Shown one piece after another: positions 43,153-52,871 of a stretch of DNA of 64,000 nucleotides. Where the stretch lies: positions 405,474 to 469,473 of the forward strand of contig JAHBUO010000001.1 in the NCBI GenBank assembly GCA_019638025.1, given 5' to 3'. The translations under genes and the position numbers were made by a program. Source of the DNA: Ignavibacteriaceae bacterium (GTDB lineage Bacteria; Bacteroidota; Ignavibacteria; Ignavibacteriales; Ignavibacteriaceae). Below the pieces are notes generated by a model. The model searched no databases, had not been told where the DNA came from, and saw nothing but the letters and a program-made list of their open reading frames with translations. Within the stretch, counting starts at the first letter, position 1, and every line of letters begins with the position of its first letter.

Positions 43153-44484
43153 TTATTCTGATATAATTGGGGTGCGCCCAATGCTGTAATAAGTAAAATT
43201 GAGTTCTTTCATCTTTTCATGCGAAAAAATATTTCTTCCGTCGAAGATGAGAGGTTGTTTAAGTTCCGTTTTTAATACATCAAAATTCGGATTACGGAAT
43301 TCATTCCATTCAGTTAATACAAGAAGTGCATCGGCAGCAGTTAGAGTATCGTACTCATTTTCCGCATAACGAATTTTATCCTTAAAATAATATTCGGAAG
43401 TTTCATGAGCGGCCGGGTCATAAGCAGCAACAGTAGCACCATGCTCAATTAGTTTATTGATAATTATTATTGAAGGGGCTTCTCGCATATCGTCAGTGTT
43501 GGGTTTGAATGCTAATCCCCAAACCGCAAAATGTTTTCCTTTAATATCTCCATTGAAGTGATTTAACACTTTATTTACCAGAACTTCTTTTTGTGTGTCA
43601 TTAACTTGGTCAACAATAGTTAGTATTTTCAACTCTGAATCGTAATCCTTTGCGGTTTTCATTAATGCCACAACGTCTTTAGGGAAACATGAACCTCCAT
43701 AACCTATACCGGGGAATAAGAATCTTTTCCCGATACGTGAATCGGTTCCCATTCCTTTTCTTACTAAATCGACATTCGCTCCAACTTTTTCGCAAAAATT
43801 TGCGAGTTCGTTCATGAATGTGATTCTCATTGCAAGGTAGGAATTTGCAGCATATTTTGTGACTTCTGAGCTTGCGGTATTCATTTCAATAATCGGATTG
43901 CCTTGTCTAACAAAAGGTTCATAAAGAGCTTTCATAATTTCAGAAGCTTTTGGACTGTCGGTACCATAAACAATACGGTCCGGTTTCATAAAATCTTCGA
44001 CTGCAAAACCTTCACGCAAGAATTCGGGATTAGAAACAACATCAAAATTATTAATGCCGTGTTTTTTGATTCTTTCTTCAACGAGTTGAGCCGTTCCAAC
44101 CGGGACTGTACTTTTGTTAACAATAACTTTATAATCAGAAATATTTTCTTCTTTCATGATTTTCCCGATATCATCAGCTATACCCAGAACATAACGTAGG
44201 TCAGCGGCTCCATCACCACCTTGCGGAGTAGGCAGACATAGAAAAACAACCTCAGTATTTTTTACCGCATATTTAAGGTCATCGGTAAATTCAAGTCTTT
44301 TTTTTGCAATGTTGCGATAGAAGATGATATCAAGTCCGGGCTCATAAATAGTAACTTCAGCGTTTTGAAGTTTTGCCAATTTGTCGGGATTATTATCAAC
44401 ACAGATTACATGGTTACCCATTTCTGCAAAGCATGTGCCTGAGACAAGACCGACATAACCGGTTCCAATTACACTTATTTTCAT
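43153..44484 (-). CDS. ugd: UDP-glucose 6-dehydrogenase
   Basis: Oxidises UDP-glucose to UDP-glucuronate with two NAD+, supplying acidic sugars for polysaccharide. The 443-residue enzyme has the Rossmann motif ISVIGTGYVGLVSGTCFAE, VNKSTVPVGTA, and SNPEFLREGFAVEDFMKPDR. The catalytic Cys is in GYGGSCFPKDV. The C-terminal NAD-domain half has WGLAFKPNTDDMREAPS. It lies upstream of the carbamoyltransferase cassette on the same strand, separated by a terminator. Confidence 0.95.
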   Translation of the reverse strand: MKISVIGTGYVGLVSGTCFAEMGNHVICVDNNPDKLAKLQNAEVTIYEPGLDIIFYRNIAKKRLEFTDDLKYAVKNTEVVFLCLPTPQGGDGAADLRYVLGIADDIGKIMKEENISDYKVIVNKSTVPVGTAQLVEERIKKHGINNFDVVSNPEFLREGFAVEDFMKPDRIVYGTDSPKASEIMKALYEPFVRQGNPIIEMNTASSEVTKYAANSYLAMRITFMNELANFCEKVGANVDLVRKGMGTDSRIGKRFLFPGIGYGGSCFPKDVVALMKTAKDYDSELKILTIVDQVNDTQKEVLVNKVLNHFNGDIKGKHFAVWGLAFKPNTDDMREAPSIIIINKLIEHGATVAAYDPAAHETSEYYFKDKIRYAENEYDTLTAADALLVLTEWNEFRNPNFDVLKTELKQPLIFDGRNIFSHEKMKELNFTYYSIGRTPIISE

Positions 44485-44572
44485 TTTTATACCTTAATTT
44501 TTCGAATAAAAGACAATCGCAAATATAGAAAAGGAGTTTAAAGCAAACTAACCAAAATTAAATCACAATTGG

Positions 44573-45391
44573 TTATATGTTAAAAGATTTTCCGGTAGCT
44601 TTTTCGCTAAATTCCCATAAGTCATGTTGAAGAGTTTTGTCAACGGCGAGAGGGGCTGAAATTTCTTCTTTACAGTTATCGAAATACTTTCCGTTGGTGT
44701 TTACAAGATTCTCTGAATCGGCTAAATAAACGGAAGTTGCCGCCCCTGTTTCTAAAGATGCACCACTTATTCCGAAACCTTTTTTTAACAACTTTGTAGA
44801 TATAACTCCAGGATGTAAGGAGTTGGAATTAATTTTTGTTCCATTCAATTTGTCGGCTAGCAAGTTCGAAAAGAGAACATTAGCTAATTTCGATTGTGCA
44901 TAAGAACCATAAGGAGAAAAGGTGTTTTGATCATTTATATTTTCTAATTCTAACTTTCCTCTTTTATGCGCAACTGAGCTTACATTAATTATTCTGCCAT
45001 TATCGCTTTCTTTAATTAGCGGAATAAGTTGATTTGTAAGATGAAAATGTGCGAGATGATTTACTGCAAATGTTAATTCAAAACCTTCTTTCGAAAGAGA
45101 AAAATGATTTGAATAAATGCCGGCATTGTTAATTAGCACATCAAGTTTGTTAAACTGATTTAATACTTTTTCTGAAATTGTTTCGACTTGAGTTAAAGAA
45201 GATAAATCTCCATAAACACAGTGAATTTTATCTCTATCAAAAGTAGAAGAGAGTTTTTCTTTTGATGAAAAAGTTTTTTCTTTATTCCTTCCGTGAAGAA
45301 TTATTGTGTGACCAAGCTTTAATAATTCATAAGCAGTTTGATAACCGATTCCGTCAGTAGAACCGGTTATCAGAATAACTTTTGATTTCAT
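44573..45391 (-). CDS. Short-chain dehydrogenase/reductase, retinol-dehydrogenase-like
   Basis: A 272-residue NAD(P)-dependent oxidoreductase. The cofactor motif TGSTDGIGYQTAYEL, the NNAGIY motif and the catalytic pair YAQSKLAN (Tyr, Lys), with Ser in INVSSVAHKRG, are all present. The layout is that of retinol-dehydrogenase-like SDRs, but the substrate is unknown. It follows metH by 8 bases and may be co-transcribed. Confidence 0.9.
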   Translation of the reverse strand: MKSKVILITGSTDGIGYQTAYELLKLGHTIILHGRNKEKTFSSKEKLSSTFDRDKIHCVYGDLSSLTQVETISEKVLNQFNKLDVLINNAGIYSNHFSLSKEGFELTFAVNHLAHFHLTNQLIPLIKESDNGRIINVSSVAHKRGKLELENINDQNTFSPYGSYAQSKLANVLFSNLLADKLNGTKINSNSLHPGVISTKLLKKGFGISGASLETGAATSVYLADSENLVNTNGKYFDNCKEEISAPLAVDKTLQHDLWEFSEKATGKSFNI

Positions 45392-45399
45392 GTTGCTAA

Positions 45400-48300
45400 C
45401 TAATCATAGTTAAGATTTGGTTTGAGCCACTTTTCGACTTCTAAAATACTCATTCCTTTGCGAGTATGGTAATCAACTATTTGGTCTTTGGAAATTTTCC
45501 CGACATTAAAATATTTAGCATTAGGATGTGCAAAATATAGCCCGCAAATAGAAGCTGTTGGATACATTGCCAAACTTTCTGTAAGTGTAATTCCTGTGTT
45601 CTGTTCGACAGAAAGTAAATCAAAAATAATATTTTTTTCTGTATGGTCCGGTTGTGCAGGGTAACCGGGAGCCGGACGAATTCCTTTATATTTTTCTTTG
45701 ATTAATTCATCGTTAGATAAATTTTCATACTCATCGTAACCCCAAAATTCTTTTCTCACTTTTAGGTGAAGATGTTCTGCAAATGCTTCTGCAAATCGGT
45801 CTGCGACTGCCTTTACAAGAATCGAGTTGTAGTCGTCATGGTCTTTTTCATACTTTTCTATCAAGTGTTCAATACCTATTCCTGTTGTAACAGCGAACGC
45901 TCCGATGTAATCGATAATTCCCGAATGGCGAGGTGCAATAAAATCAGCAAGAGCAAGGTTCTCTGAATTTATAGATTTTTCCGATTGATTTCTCAATGTG
46001 TGCAAAACGGATAATACACCGTCTCTATTATCGCTTGAATAAACTTCAATATCATCCTCAACACTATTTGCCGGAAAAAGTCCGACAACACCATTTGCTG
46101 TTAAAGAGGATGATGAAATTATTTCATCAATCATTTTATTCGCATCATCAAAAAGTTTTCGAGCTTCTGTCCCAACTTTTTCATCATCTAATATTGTAGG
46201 GTATTTTCCCTTCAATTCCCAAGTTAAGAAGAATGGAGTCCAATCAATATATTTCCTAATTTCTTCAAGAGAGTAATTTTTGAGAATTGTTACACCGATT
46301 TTTTTCGGTTTGCAAATAGTAACCTCTTTCCACTTAAATAGTGTTTTGTTTTTTCGTGCATCTTCAAGCGAGATGTATTTTTTCTCATCTCTTCTTTTTA
46401 AATGGTCGGCTCTAAGGTTATCATACTCGTTTTTAACTTTAGAAATAAAATCTTCTTTAATTTTTATATCTTCATTAATAAGATTACTAACTACAGGTAC
46501 GCTCCGAGAAGCATCAAGGACGTGAATAACCGGCGCACTATAGTTGGGGGCAATTTTAACAGCAGTATGAATTCTTGAAGTTGTTGCTCCGCCAATCATT
46601 AATGGAATTTTTAATCCATTTCGTTCCATCTCTGAAGCAACAAAACACATTTCATCGAGCGAGGGGGTGATTAGACCGCTTAATCCAACAACATCAACTT
46701 TCTCTTCAATTGCTTTTTTAATTATCATGTCTGCAGATACCATAACCCCAAGGTCAATTACTTTGTAATTATTACATCCTAAAACTACACCGACAATATT
46801 TTTTCCGATATCGTGAACATCACCTTTAACTGTTGCCATCAATACTTTACCGGTTTCTCTTGTATTGTTTGATGCAGCTTTTTCTTGTTCAATATAAGGT
46901 ATTAAAAATGCAACTGCTTTTTTCATAACTCGGGCACTCTTCACAACTTGAGGAAGAAACATTTTTCCAGCACCAAATAAATCTCCCACGACATTCATCC
47001 CAGCCATCAAAGGACCTTCAATAACTTCTAATGGACGATTGTATTTTTTCCGAGCTTCTTCAATATCTAATTCAATAAAATCAACAATCCCCTTTATTAG
47101 TGAATGTTTTAATCTATCTTCAACTGAAGCATTTCGCCATTCATCTTTAACTAAATCAGATTTTTCTTTCTGCTTAACATTTTCAGCAAACTCAATTAAT
47201 CTTTCGGTAGCATCAACTCTTCGATTTAGAAGAACATCTTCGACTAAGTTTCTTAATTCTTTTGGAATTTCCTCATATACTTCGAGTTGTCCCGCATTAA
47301 CGATACCCATATCAAGCCCGGCTTTAATAGCATGGAACAAGAATGCAGAGTGCATTGCTTCGCGAACAAGATTATTTCCTCTAAAAGAAAATGAAATATT
47401 ACTGATTCCTCCGCTTACTCTTGCACCGGGGAGGTTTTGCTTTATCCATTTTGCAGCCTCTACAAAATTAACGGCATAATTGTTATGCTCTTCAATGCCG
47501 GTTGCAACGGTTAATATATTGGGATCAAATATTATATCGTTTGCAGAAAAGCCAACTTCATCAATCAGAATATTATAAGCTCGTGTGCAGATTTCTATTT
47601 TTCTTTCAAAAGTATCTGCTTGTCCTTTTTCATCAAAAGCCATAACGATTACTGCTGCACCGTAATCCATTATTTTTTTTGCATGTTCAACAAAAAGCTC
47701 TTTCCCTTCTTTTAAGCTAATTGAATTAACAATTCCTTTTCCCTGCAGTCTTTTTAATCCAGCTTCAATTACACTCCATTTTGATGAATCAAGCATAATG
47801 GGAACTTTTGCAATATCAGGTTCAGCTTGAAGAAGATTAAGGAATTTCACCATTGCTTCTTCGCTGTCTAGCATTCCTTCGTCAAGATTTATATCAATAA
47901 TTTGAGCCCCGTTTTCAACTTGTTGACGAGCCACAGAGAGAGCTGATTCATAATCACTTTTTAGAATCATATTTGCAAAAGCTTTTGAACCTGTTACGTT
48001 TGTTCTTTCGCCGATATTAACAAAGTTTGATTCAGGTCTAATAATAACGGGTTCTAAACCGCTAAGCTTGAGAAAATTATCAGAAGTCGGAATTTCTCTT
48101 GGCTTATAACTTTGTACCATTTTGGCAATAGCATTTATATGATCGGGGGTTGTTCCACAACATCCTCCTACAATGTTGAAAAGATTATGTTGAGCAAATT
48201 CCTCAAGAGTTGTCGCCATCATATTGGCGGTTTCGTCATATTCACCAAAATGATTTGGAAGCCCTGCATTAGGATAGACACTAATGTAGCAATTTGCCAT

Positions 48301-49092
48301 TCGCGATAAATCTTGTAAGAAAGGTCTCATCTGAGTTGCACCAAGAGCGCAATTTAAGCCGACGCTCAAAAGATTTTTTGTGTGTGATATTGAAATCCAA
48401 AATGCTTCGGTTGTTTGTCCAGACAAAGTTCTACCGCTGTTATCAACGATAGTTCCAGAAATCATTATCGGTATCTCAATGTTGAGGTTTCTTAGGAGAC
48501 GAGCTATTCCGAATAATGCTGCTTTAGCATTAAGTGTATCGAAAATTGTTTCGACTAAAAGGATATCAGAACCTCCGTCAATTAGTCCTTTGGCTTGCTC
48601 TTCGTAAGCATCAGCAAGAGCGTCAAATGTAATTGCTCTGAAGCCGGGGTCATTAACATCGGGAGAAAGAGAAGCTGTTTTGTTTGTTGGTCCTAAAGCT
48701 CCGGCAACAAATCTCGGTTTGTTCGGATTTAATTTGGTGAACTCGACTGCGGCTTCTTTTGCAATTTTTGCAGATTCGAAATTCAACTCGTAAACGAGAT
48801 GTTCAGTAAGATAATCAGCTTGAGAAATTGTAGTTGAATTAAATGTGTTAGTTTCAATTATATCGGCTCCGGCTTCGAGATATGCTTTATGTATATCTTT
48901 TATTATTCCCGGTTGAGTAATTGAAAAAAGGTCGTTATTTCCCTTCAAATCATGAGGATGATCTTTAAAGCGCTCTCCTCTAAAGTCTTTTTCAGTAAGT
49001 TTGTGACGCTGTATCATTGTACCCATTGCACCATCAAGTACAAGGATACGACGGGATAGAATTTCCCGTAGAAGTTGGGTTGTGGTAACCAT
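45400..49092 (-). CDS. metH: Cobalamin-dependent methionine synthase
   Basis: Transfers the methyl of 5-methyltetrahydrofolate to homocysteine through cobalamin. The 1230-residue length is that of full MetH. Domains in order: homocysteine/zinc domain ([16 protein letters not shown], and [11 protein letters not shown] with zinc cysteines); pterin-binding domain ([14 protein letters not shown]); the cobalamin cap and B12 domain ([22 protein letters not shown], with the axial His); and the activation domain ([15 protein letters not shown]). The ATG at 49092 is chosen because GAGGGAAC precedes it; the frame continues to a TTG at 49161 but the extra residues are not conserved. A ~95-base leader may be structured. 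Confidence 0.97.
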   Translation of the reverse strand: MVTTTQLLREILSRRILVLDGAMGTMIQRHKLTEKDFRGERFKDHPHDLKGNNDLFSITQPGIIKDIHKAYLEAGADIIETNTFNSTTISQADYLTEHLVYELNFESAKIAKEAAVEFTKLNPNKPRFVAGALGPTNKTASLSPDVNDPGFRAITFDALADAYEEQAKGLIDGGSDILLVETIFDTLNAKAALFGIARLLRNLNIEIPIMISGTIVDNSGRTLSGQTTEAFWISISHTKNLLSVGLNCALGATQMRPFLQDLSRMANCYISVYPNAGLPNHFGEYDETANMMATTLEEFAQHNLFNIVGGCCGTTPDHINAIAKMVQSYKPREIPTSDNFLKLSGLEPVIIRPESNFVNIGERTNVTGSKAFANMILKSDYESALSVARQQVENGAQIIDINLDEGMLDSEEAMVKFLNLLQAEPDIAKVPIMLDSSKWSVIEAGLKRLQGKGIVNSISLKEGKELFVEHAKKIMDYGAAVIVMAFDEKGQADTFERKIEICTRAYNILIDEVGFSANDIIFDPNILTVATGIEEHNNYAVNFVEAAKWIKQNLPGARVSGGISNISFSFRGNNLVREAMHSAFLFHAIKAGLDMGIVNAGQLEVYEEIPKELRNLVEDVLLNRRVDATERLIEFAENVKQKEKSDLVKDEWRNASVEDRLKHSLIKGIVDFIELDIEEARKKYNRPLEVIEGPLMAGMNVVGDLFGAGKMFLPQVVKSARVMKKAVAFLIPYIEQEKAASNNTRETGKVLMATVKGDVHDIGKNIVGVVLGCNNYKVIDLGVMVSADMIIKKAIEEKVDVVGLSGLITPSLDEMCFVASEMERNGLKIPLMIGGATTSRIHTAVKIAPNYSAPVIHVLDASRSVPVVSNLINEDIKIKEDFISKVKNEYDNLRADHLKRRDEKKYISLEDARKNKTLFKWKEVTICKPKKIGVTILKNYSLEEIRKYIDWTPFFLTWELKGKYPTILDDEKVGTEARKLFDDANKMIDEIISSSSLTANGVVGLFPANSVEDDIEVYSSDNRDGVLSVLHTLRNQSEKSINSENLALADFIAPRHSGIIDYIGAFAVTTGIGIEHLIEKYEKDHDDYNSILVKAVADRFAEAFAEHLHLKVRKEFWGYDEYENLSNDELIKEKYKGIRPAPGYPAQPDHTEKNIIFDLLSVEQNTGITLTESLAMYPTASICGLYFAHPNAKYFNVGKISKDQIVDYHTRKGMSILEVEKWLKPNLNYD

Positions 49093-49119
49093 TGTTCCCT
49101 CTAAATTAGTTCTTCGCCT

Positions 49120-49164
49120 GCTCAGTGAATCGGCTATTTCTCTTCTGCTATGAGCTGCCAATTC
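49120..49164 (-). promoter_or_regulatory. Possible pseudoknot in the metH leader
   Basis: In minus-strand RNA, GAAUUGGC (49164-49157) pairs with GCCGAUUC (49134-49127) as an 8-bp stem with one G-U pair. Loop bases GCUCA (49155-49151) can pair with UGAGC (49124-49120) just 3' of the stem, giving an H-type pseudoknot about 28 bases before the metH ATG. A TAnnTTTG box (TATATTTG, 49203-49196) lies upstream, without a clear -33. It does not match SAM-II, SAH or cobalamin consensus sequences that I know. Folding is by eye. Confidence 0.35.
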
Positions 49165-49251
49165 TTAATTATAAATGTGCTTTTGATTCGTTTGGCAAAT
49201 ATAAGTAAATTGCAATGTAATATAAAAATCTTAACAAAAAACGGAAGTTTT

Positions 49252-50226
49252 ATGATAGTTGTAACCGGCGCTGCAGGATTTATCGGCTCAGCGATTGTTT
49301 GGCGGCTCAATCAATTAGGAAAAGATGAAATAGTAATTGTTGATGAATTGGGAAGTGATGAAAAATGGAAAAATCTTGTCCCTCTTAATTATGCAAATTA
49401 TTACAACAAGCATAAATTCCTCAAAGCAATTGTTGATGATAATGTTACTTTCAAAATTGATGCTATTATCCACTTGGGGGCAAATTCTTCAACTACTGAA
49501 AAAAACGCTGACCATCTAATGGAAAATAATTTTGAATACACTAAATATTTAGCTTCGTATTGTGTTAAAAATGGAATAAGATTTATTTATGCATCTTCAG
49601 CTGCCACGTATGGTGATGGCACACTCGGATTCAGCGATACAAATGAACAATGTGAAAAACTCCGACCACTGAATATGTATGGATATAGCAAAAATCTCTT
49701 TGATATTTGGGCTTGTAAAAAGGGGATGTTGAATAAAATTGTCGGACTAAAATATTTCAACGTATATGGTCCAAACGAATATCATAAAGGTGATATGCGA
49801 AGTGTTGTTCATAAAGCATTCGAACAAATCAGAGATTATGGTGTAGTAAAACTTTTCAAATCAAAACATCCCGATTATAAAGATGGTGAGCAAAAGCGAG
49901 ATTTCGTTTATGTTAAGGATGCCGTGGATATGACATTATTCTTTCTTGAAAATCGAGATAAAAATGGTCTCTTTAATGTAGGAAGCGGTGAAGCTAGAAC
50001 TTGGAATGACCTTGTTACATCTTTATTTAATGCAGTCGGTAAACCGATTAATATTGAGTATATCGATTTACCTGAACATCTTACTGATAAGTATCAATAC
50101 TTTACCGAGGCTAATCTTGGAAAGATTAAAAAGGCGGGATATAATAATCAGCTTCATTCATTGGAAGCTGGAGTTACCGATTATGTTAAAAATTATTTAG
50201 TCCTTTCAAAAAGATTGGGCGAATAA
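49252..50226 (+). CDS. hldD: ADP-L-glycero-D-manno-heptose 6-epimerase
   Basis: A 324-residue NADP-dependent SDR-type epimerase that makes the L-glycero heptose of lipopolysaccharide core. The Rossmann motif VTGAAGFIGSAIVWRLNQLG is at residue 4, and the catalytic Tyr-Lys pair is in LNMYGYSKNLFD, with HLGANSSTTEKNADHLMENN typical of the family. The ATG at 49252 (GGAAG upstream) is chosen over the in-frame start at 49150. It is divergent from metH. Presence supports a Gram-negative LPS-bearing cell. Confidence 0.93.
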   Translation: MIVVTGAAGFIGSAIVWRLNQLGKDEIVIVDELGSDEKWKNLVPLNYANYYNKHKFLKAIVDDNVTFKIDAIIHLGANSSTTEKNADHLMENNFEYTKYLASYCVKNGIRFIYASSAATYGDGTLGFSDTNEQCEKLRPLNMYGYSKNLFDIWACKKGMLNKIVGLKYFNVYGPNEYHKGDMRSVVHKAFEQIRDYGVVKLFKSKHPDYKDGEQKRDFVYVKDAVDMTLFFLENRDKNGLFNVGSGEARTWNDLVTSLFNAVGKPINIEYIDLPEHLTDKYQYFTEANLGKIKKAGYNNQLHSLEAGVTDYVKNYLVLSKRLGE

Positions 50227-50243
50227 TTTTAAACTGATTAGTG

Positions 50244-50885
50244 TTAATTAACTATTAGTTCGGTAATATCATCTACCACCGGAACACCGGCGGTTTGTAA
50301 TGCTTCTTTAGATTGGTGTCCTTTGGCAATTAAAATGCAATCAGCTCCGATGGAATCTGCGACTTCATGGTCATGCAAAGTATCTCCAATAAATACAACT
50401 TCATGCTCGTGTAAATCTAATTCTTTCATTAATGATTTCCCGAGTTCCACTTTGCTGGATGCATAAATATTATCCAACCCGCAAATGTTATCGAAATAAT
50501 GTTCAAGTTCAAAATGTCGAACAATATCATTTAATGTGTCTTGTTTATAGGCAGAAAGAATTGATTGATTAATTTTGGATTCCATTAATGTTGTTAGAAC
50601 ATTTCTTGCCCCTATGAAAATATTTGAACTTAGTTTTTTGTTCTCATACTCATTCATCCAAATTTTCCCTAACTCCTCGAAGGTATATTTTGTGAAGTCA
50701 AATCCTGCAGCTGAGTAATAATCTTTCACTGGAAACGTGAAAATGCTTTTATACTTTTCAACTGAAATTGGAGATAGTTCTTTGCTAATCAGAAGATTAT
50801 TAACAATAGACACACACAGTTCAACATCATTAAAAAGAGTTCCATTCCAGTCCCAGATAACATGTTTGTATTTTGAAAGTATCAT
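50244..50885 (-). CDS. HAD-family phosphatase, phosphoglycolate-phosphatase-like
   Basis: A 213-residue cytoplasmic phosphatase. The HAD motifs are visible: the nucleophile in VIWDWNGTLFNDV (Asp12, Asp14), a Ser in motif II (SILSAY) and the metal-binding pair in FIGDTLHDHEVADSIGAD. Family relatives act on phosphoglycolate or small sugar phosphates; the substrate is unknown. The gene is convergent with hldD and divergent from the DUF438 gene. Confidence 0.9.
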   Translation of the reverse strand: MILSKYKHVIWDWNGTLFNDVELCVSIVNNLLISKELSPISVEKYKSIFTFPVKDYYSAAGFDFTKYTFEELGKIWMNEYENKKLSSNIFIGARNVLTTLMESKINQSILSAYKQDTLNDIVRHFELEHYFDNICGLDNIYASSKVELGKSLMKELDLHEHEVVFIGDTLHDHEVADSIGADCILIAKGHQSKEALQTAGVPVVDDITELIVN

Positions 50886-50925
50886 AAGTTCAATTTTCGC
50901 ATTCTATGAATAAAAATTATTTGTG

Positions 50926-50956
50926 TTGCAAAATAGAAACTTTTGAGTTAATTTTA
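50926..50956 (+). promoter_or_regulatory. Putative promoter of the DUF438 gene
   Basis: TTG (50926-50928), 20-base spacer, TAATTTTA (50949-50956; seven of eight matches to TAnnTTTG). The ATG at 50995 is about 40 bases downstream. Confidence 0.4.
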
Positions 50957-50994
50957 ATCGGAGTTTTTTATCTGATTATAAAAGCGGAGAATAA

Positions 50995-52224
50995 ATGAGT
51001 GAAATAATAAATAATAGTCGTACTCGCATTGAAAAAATAAAAGATTTATTAAGAGACATTAACAATGGGAATGATACTGAAGAGTCAAAACAAAAATTAG
51101 GCGAATTAATGGGGAGCGTTCCACACGGAGAAGTAGTGGCGGCAGAGCAAGAGTTGATTGCTGAAGGTTTTCCGGAAGAAGAAATAATAAAATATTGCGA
51201 TTTGCATTCTACAGCATTGCGAGGTTTTATTGATGAAGAAGAAAAATTGGTAATACCGGAAGGGCATCCTGTGGATACCTTTAAGAAAGAAAATCTATTA
51301 GTTAATAGGAGAATCGAAAAATTAAGAATGATTGAATCTTCACTTAAATCTTTAAAAGATGAAGATGCTTCATTACAGTTGGTGGAAGTAAGAAATATTC
51401 TTATTGAATTGACCGATATAGATAAGCATTATTATCGAAAAGAGAATCTTTTGTTTCCATTTCTCGAAAAATACCATATTACAGGTCCTCCTAAAGTAAT
51501 GTGGGCTAAAGATGATGAAGTAAGGGGATTTCTAAAATATTCAATTCAGTCAATATCAGATGTTGAAAAGATTAGTACTTCAGAAATGTTGCTTCTATTT
51601 GAAACAATCATTGGAGCTTCAATTAAAGCTATTGAAGAAATGATTTACAAAGAAGAAAAAATACTTTTTCCGATGAGTATGGATACGCTTACAGAGAATG
51701 ATTGGTATGAAATTTTTGAGCAGAGTGATGAAAGCGGTTATTGCTTGTTTTATCCGGAGGTCAAATGGAAACCAATTAATTTGAATATTCCGGAAGACAA
51801 AAACCATGAGCCCACAAATCGGATTAAATTATCAACCGGATCTTTTACAAGAGAAGAATTAGAATCATTCTTTAAAACCTTGCCTGTGGATATAACATTT
51901 GTTGACAAAGAAGATAAGGTCAGGTTTTTTTCGGAAGGACCGGATAGAATCTTTGGAAGAAATAAGGCTATAATTGGAAGACAAGTGCAATTTTGTCATC
52001 CCCCATCAAGTGTTCATATTGTTGAAAAGATATTAAATGATTTTAAGAGTAACAAAGAAAGTACCGCAAAGTTCTGGATAAATTTTCGGGGCAAATTTGT
52101 ACACATCGCTTATTATGCAATGAGAAATGAAGAGGGTGAATACCTTGGAACTCTTGAGGTAACTCAAAATATCAACGAGTTTAAAAGCTTAGATGGAGAG
52201 AGGAGAATTTTACAGTATGAATAG
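50995..52224 (+). CDS. DUF438 protein with hemerythrin-like and PAS domains
   Basis: A 409-residue cytoplasmic protein. The N-terminal DUF438 part (about 10-80) has FPEEEIIKYCDLHSTALRGFI. The hemerythrin-like region (about 100-250) has DIDKHYYRKENLLFPFLEKY, then KEEKILFPM, with His/Glu residues able to bind two metals. The C-terminal PAS domain (about 290-400) has ITFVDKEDKVRFFSEG and VQFCHPPSSVHIV, with possible heme or metal ligands. Such proteins are linked with nitric oxide and oxygen sensing; this role is inferred. It overlaps the next gene by a few bases. Confidence 0.88.
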   Translation: MSEIINNSRTRIEKIKDLLRDINNGNDTEESKQKLGELMGSVPHGEVVAAEQELIAEGFPEEEIIKYCDLHSTALRGFIDEEEKLVIPEGHPVDTFKKENLLVNRRIEKLRMIESSLKSLKDEDASLQLVEVRNILIELTDIDKHYYRKENLLFPFLEKYHITGPPKVMWAKDDEVRGFLKYSIQSISDVEKISTSEMLLLFETIIGASIKAIEEMIYKEEKILFPMSMDTLTENDWYEIFEQSDESGYCLFYPEVKWKPINLNIPEDKNHEPTNRIKLSTGSFTREELESFFKTLPVDITFVDKEDKVRFFSEGPDRIFGRNKAIIGRQVQFCHPPSSVHIVEKILNDFKSNKESTAKFWINFRGKFVHIAYYAMRNEEGEYLGTLEVTQNINEFKSLDGERRILQYE

Positions 52225-52756
52225 TGAAAAGAAAAGAGGGGTGCAAGTATTGATTACTCCGGATATCAAAGTTGCAGAACTTTTAAATGAGTATCCTCAA
52301 CTCGAAACAAAGTTAGTGAGTTTTTCGCCTCAATTTGAAAAATTGAGAAATCCATTTTTAAGAAGAACTGTTGCAAGAGTAACTACATTGAGACAAGCTT
52401 CAGTTATAGGAGGAGTCTCTATCTCTGAGCTTATTAATAGTTTAAGAAAAGAAATCAATCAAGAAGAAATTCTGATTACTGAATTGAAAGGTGACAAAAA
52501 AATGAGCAAACCTGCTTGGGTAGAAGCTAAGAACATCAAAATAGATTATGATGCAACTCTAGATTTACAACAAGGAATACATCCCATTGGAAAAATATCA
52601 AAAGATTTAGAAACCTTTTCTGAGGGTGAGGTGTTTTTACTGCATACTCAGTTTATCCCTGCCCCTTTGATAGACTTGTTTAAAAATAAAGGTTTTGAAG
52701 TTTATCTAGATGCTTCGGTAGCAAGTGATATAAAGACGTATATTCAAAAAAAATAG
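52217..52756 (+). CDS. DUF1858/DUF2249 domain protein
   Basis: A 179-residue cytoplasmic protein. The N-terminal DUF1858 domain (about 8-75) has ITPDIKVAELLNEYPQLE, a helical fold also found at the start of ScdA/RIC-type iron-sulfur repair proteins. The C-terminal DUF2249 domain (about 105-175) contains the LDLQQGIHPIGKISKDLE segment. The ATG at 52217 overlaps the DUF438 stop, and an earlier in-frame ATG at 52193 is possible. The pair suggests a role in nitrosative or oxidative response, which is not proven. Confidence 0.85.
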   Translation: MNSEKKRGVQVLITPDIKVAELLNEYPQLETKLVSFSPQFEKLRNPFLRRTVARVTTLRQASVIGGVSISELINSLRKEINQEEILITELKGDKKMSKPAWVEAKNIKIDYDATLDLQQGIHPIGKISKDLETFSEGEVFLLHTQFIPAPLIDLFKNKGFEVYLDASVASDIKTYIQKK

Positions 52757-52815
52757 TGATAAATTGGGGTGTCATCACATAGCATTTAAAATATTTTTTG
52801 TATATTGCCTTGGTA

Positions 52816-52829
52816 AAGTATATATACTT
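52816..52829. promoter_or_regulatory. 14-bp palindrome upstream of the flavoprotein gene
   Basis: AAGTATATATACTT is an exact palindrome 43 bases upstream of the ATG at 52872. Its AT content makes chance likely, but the position suits an operator. Confidence 0.25.
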
Positions 52830-52871
52830 AAATTAACACATTAATTTTTAACAACATAAAGAAGAATTATT

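Noticed and set aside
49093..49161. N-terminal extension of MetH from the TTG at 49161
   Set aside because: The ATG at 49092 has a good ribosome-binding site and begins the conserved family sequence; the extra residues look unrelated.
49093..49250. Cobalamin riboswitch upstream of metH
   Set aside because: No B12-box or GCCACTG-type element was found; only the possible pseudoknot remains.
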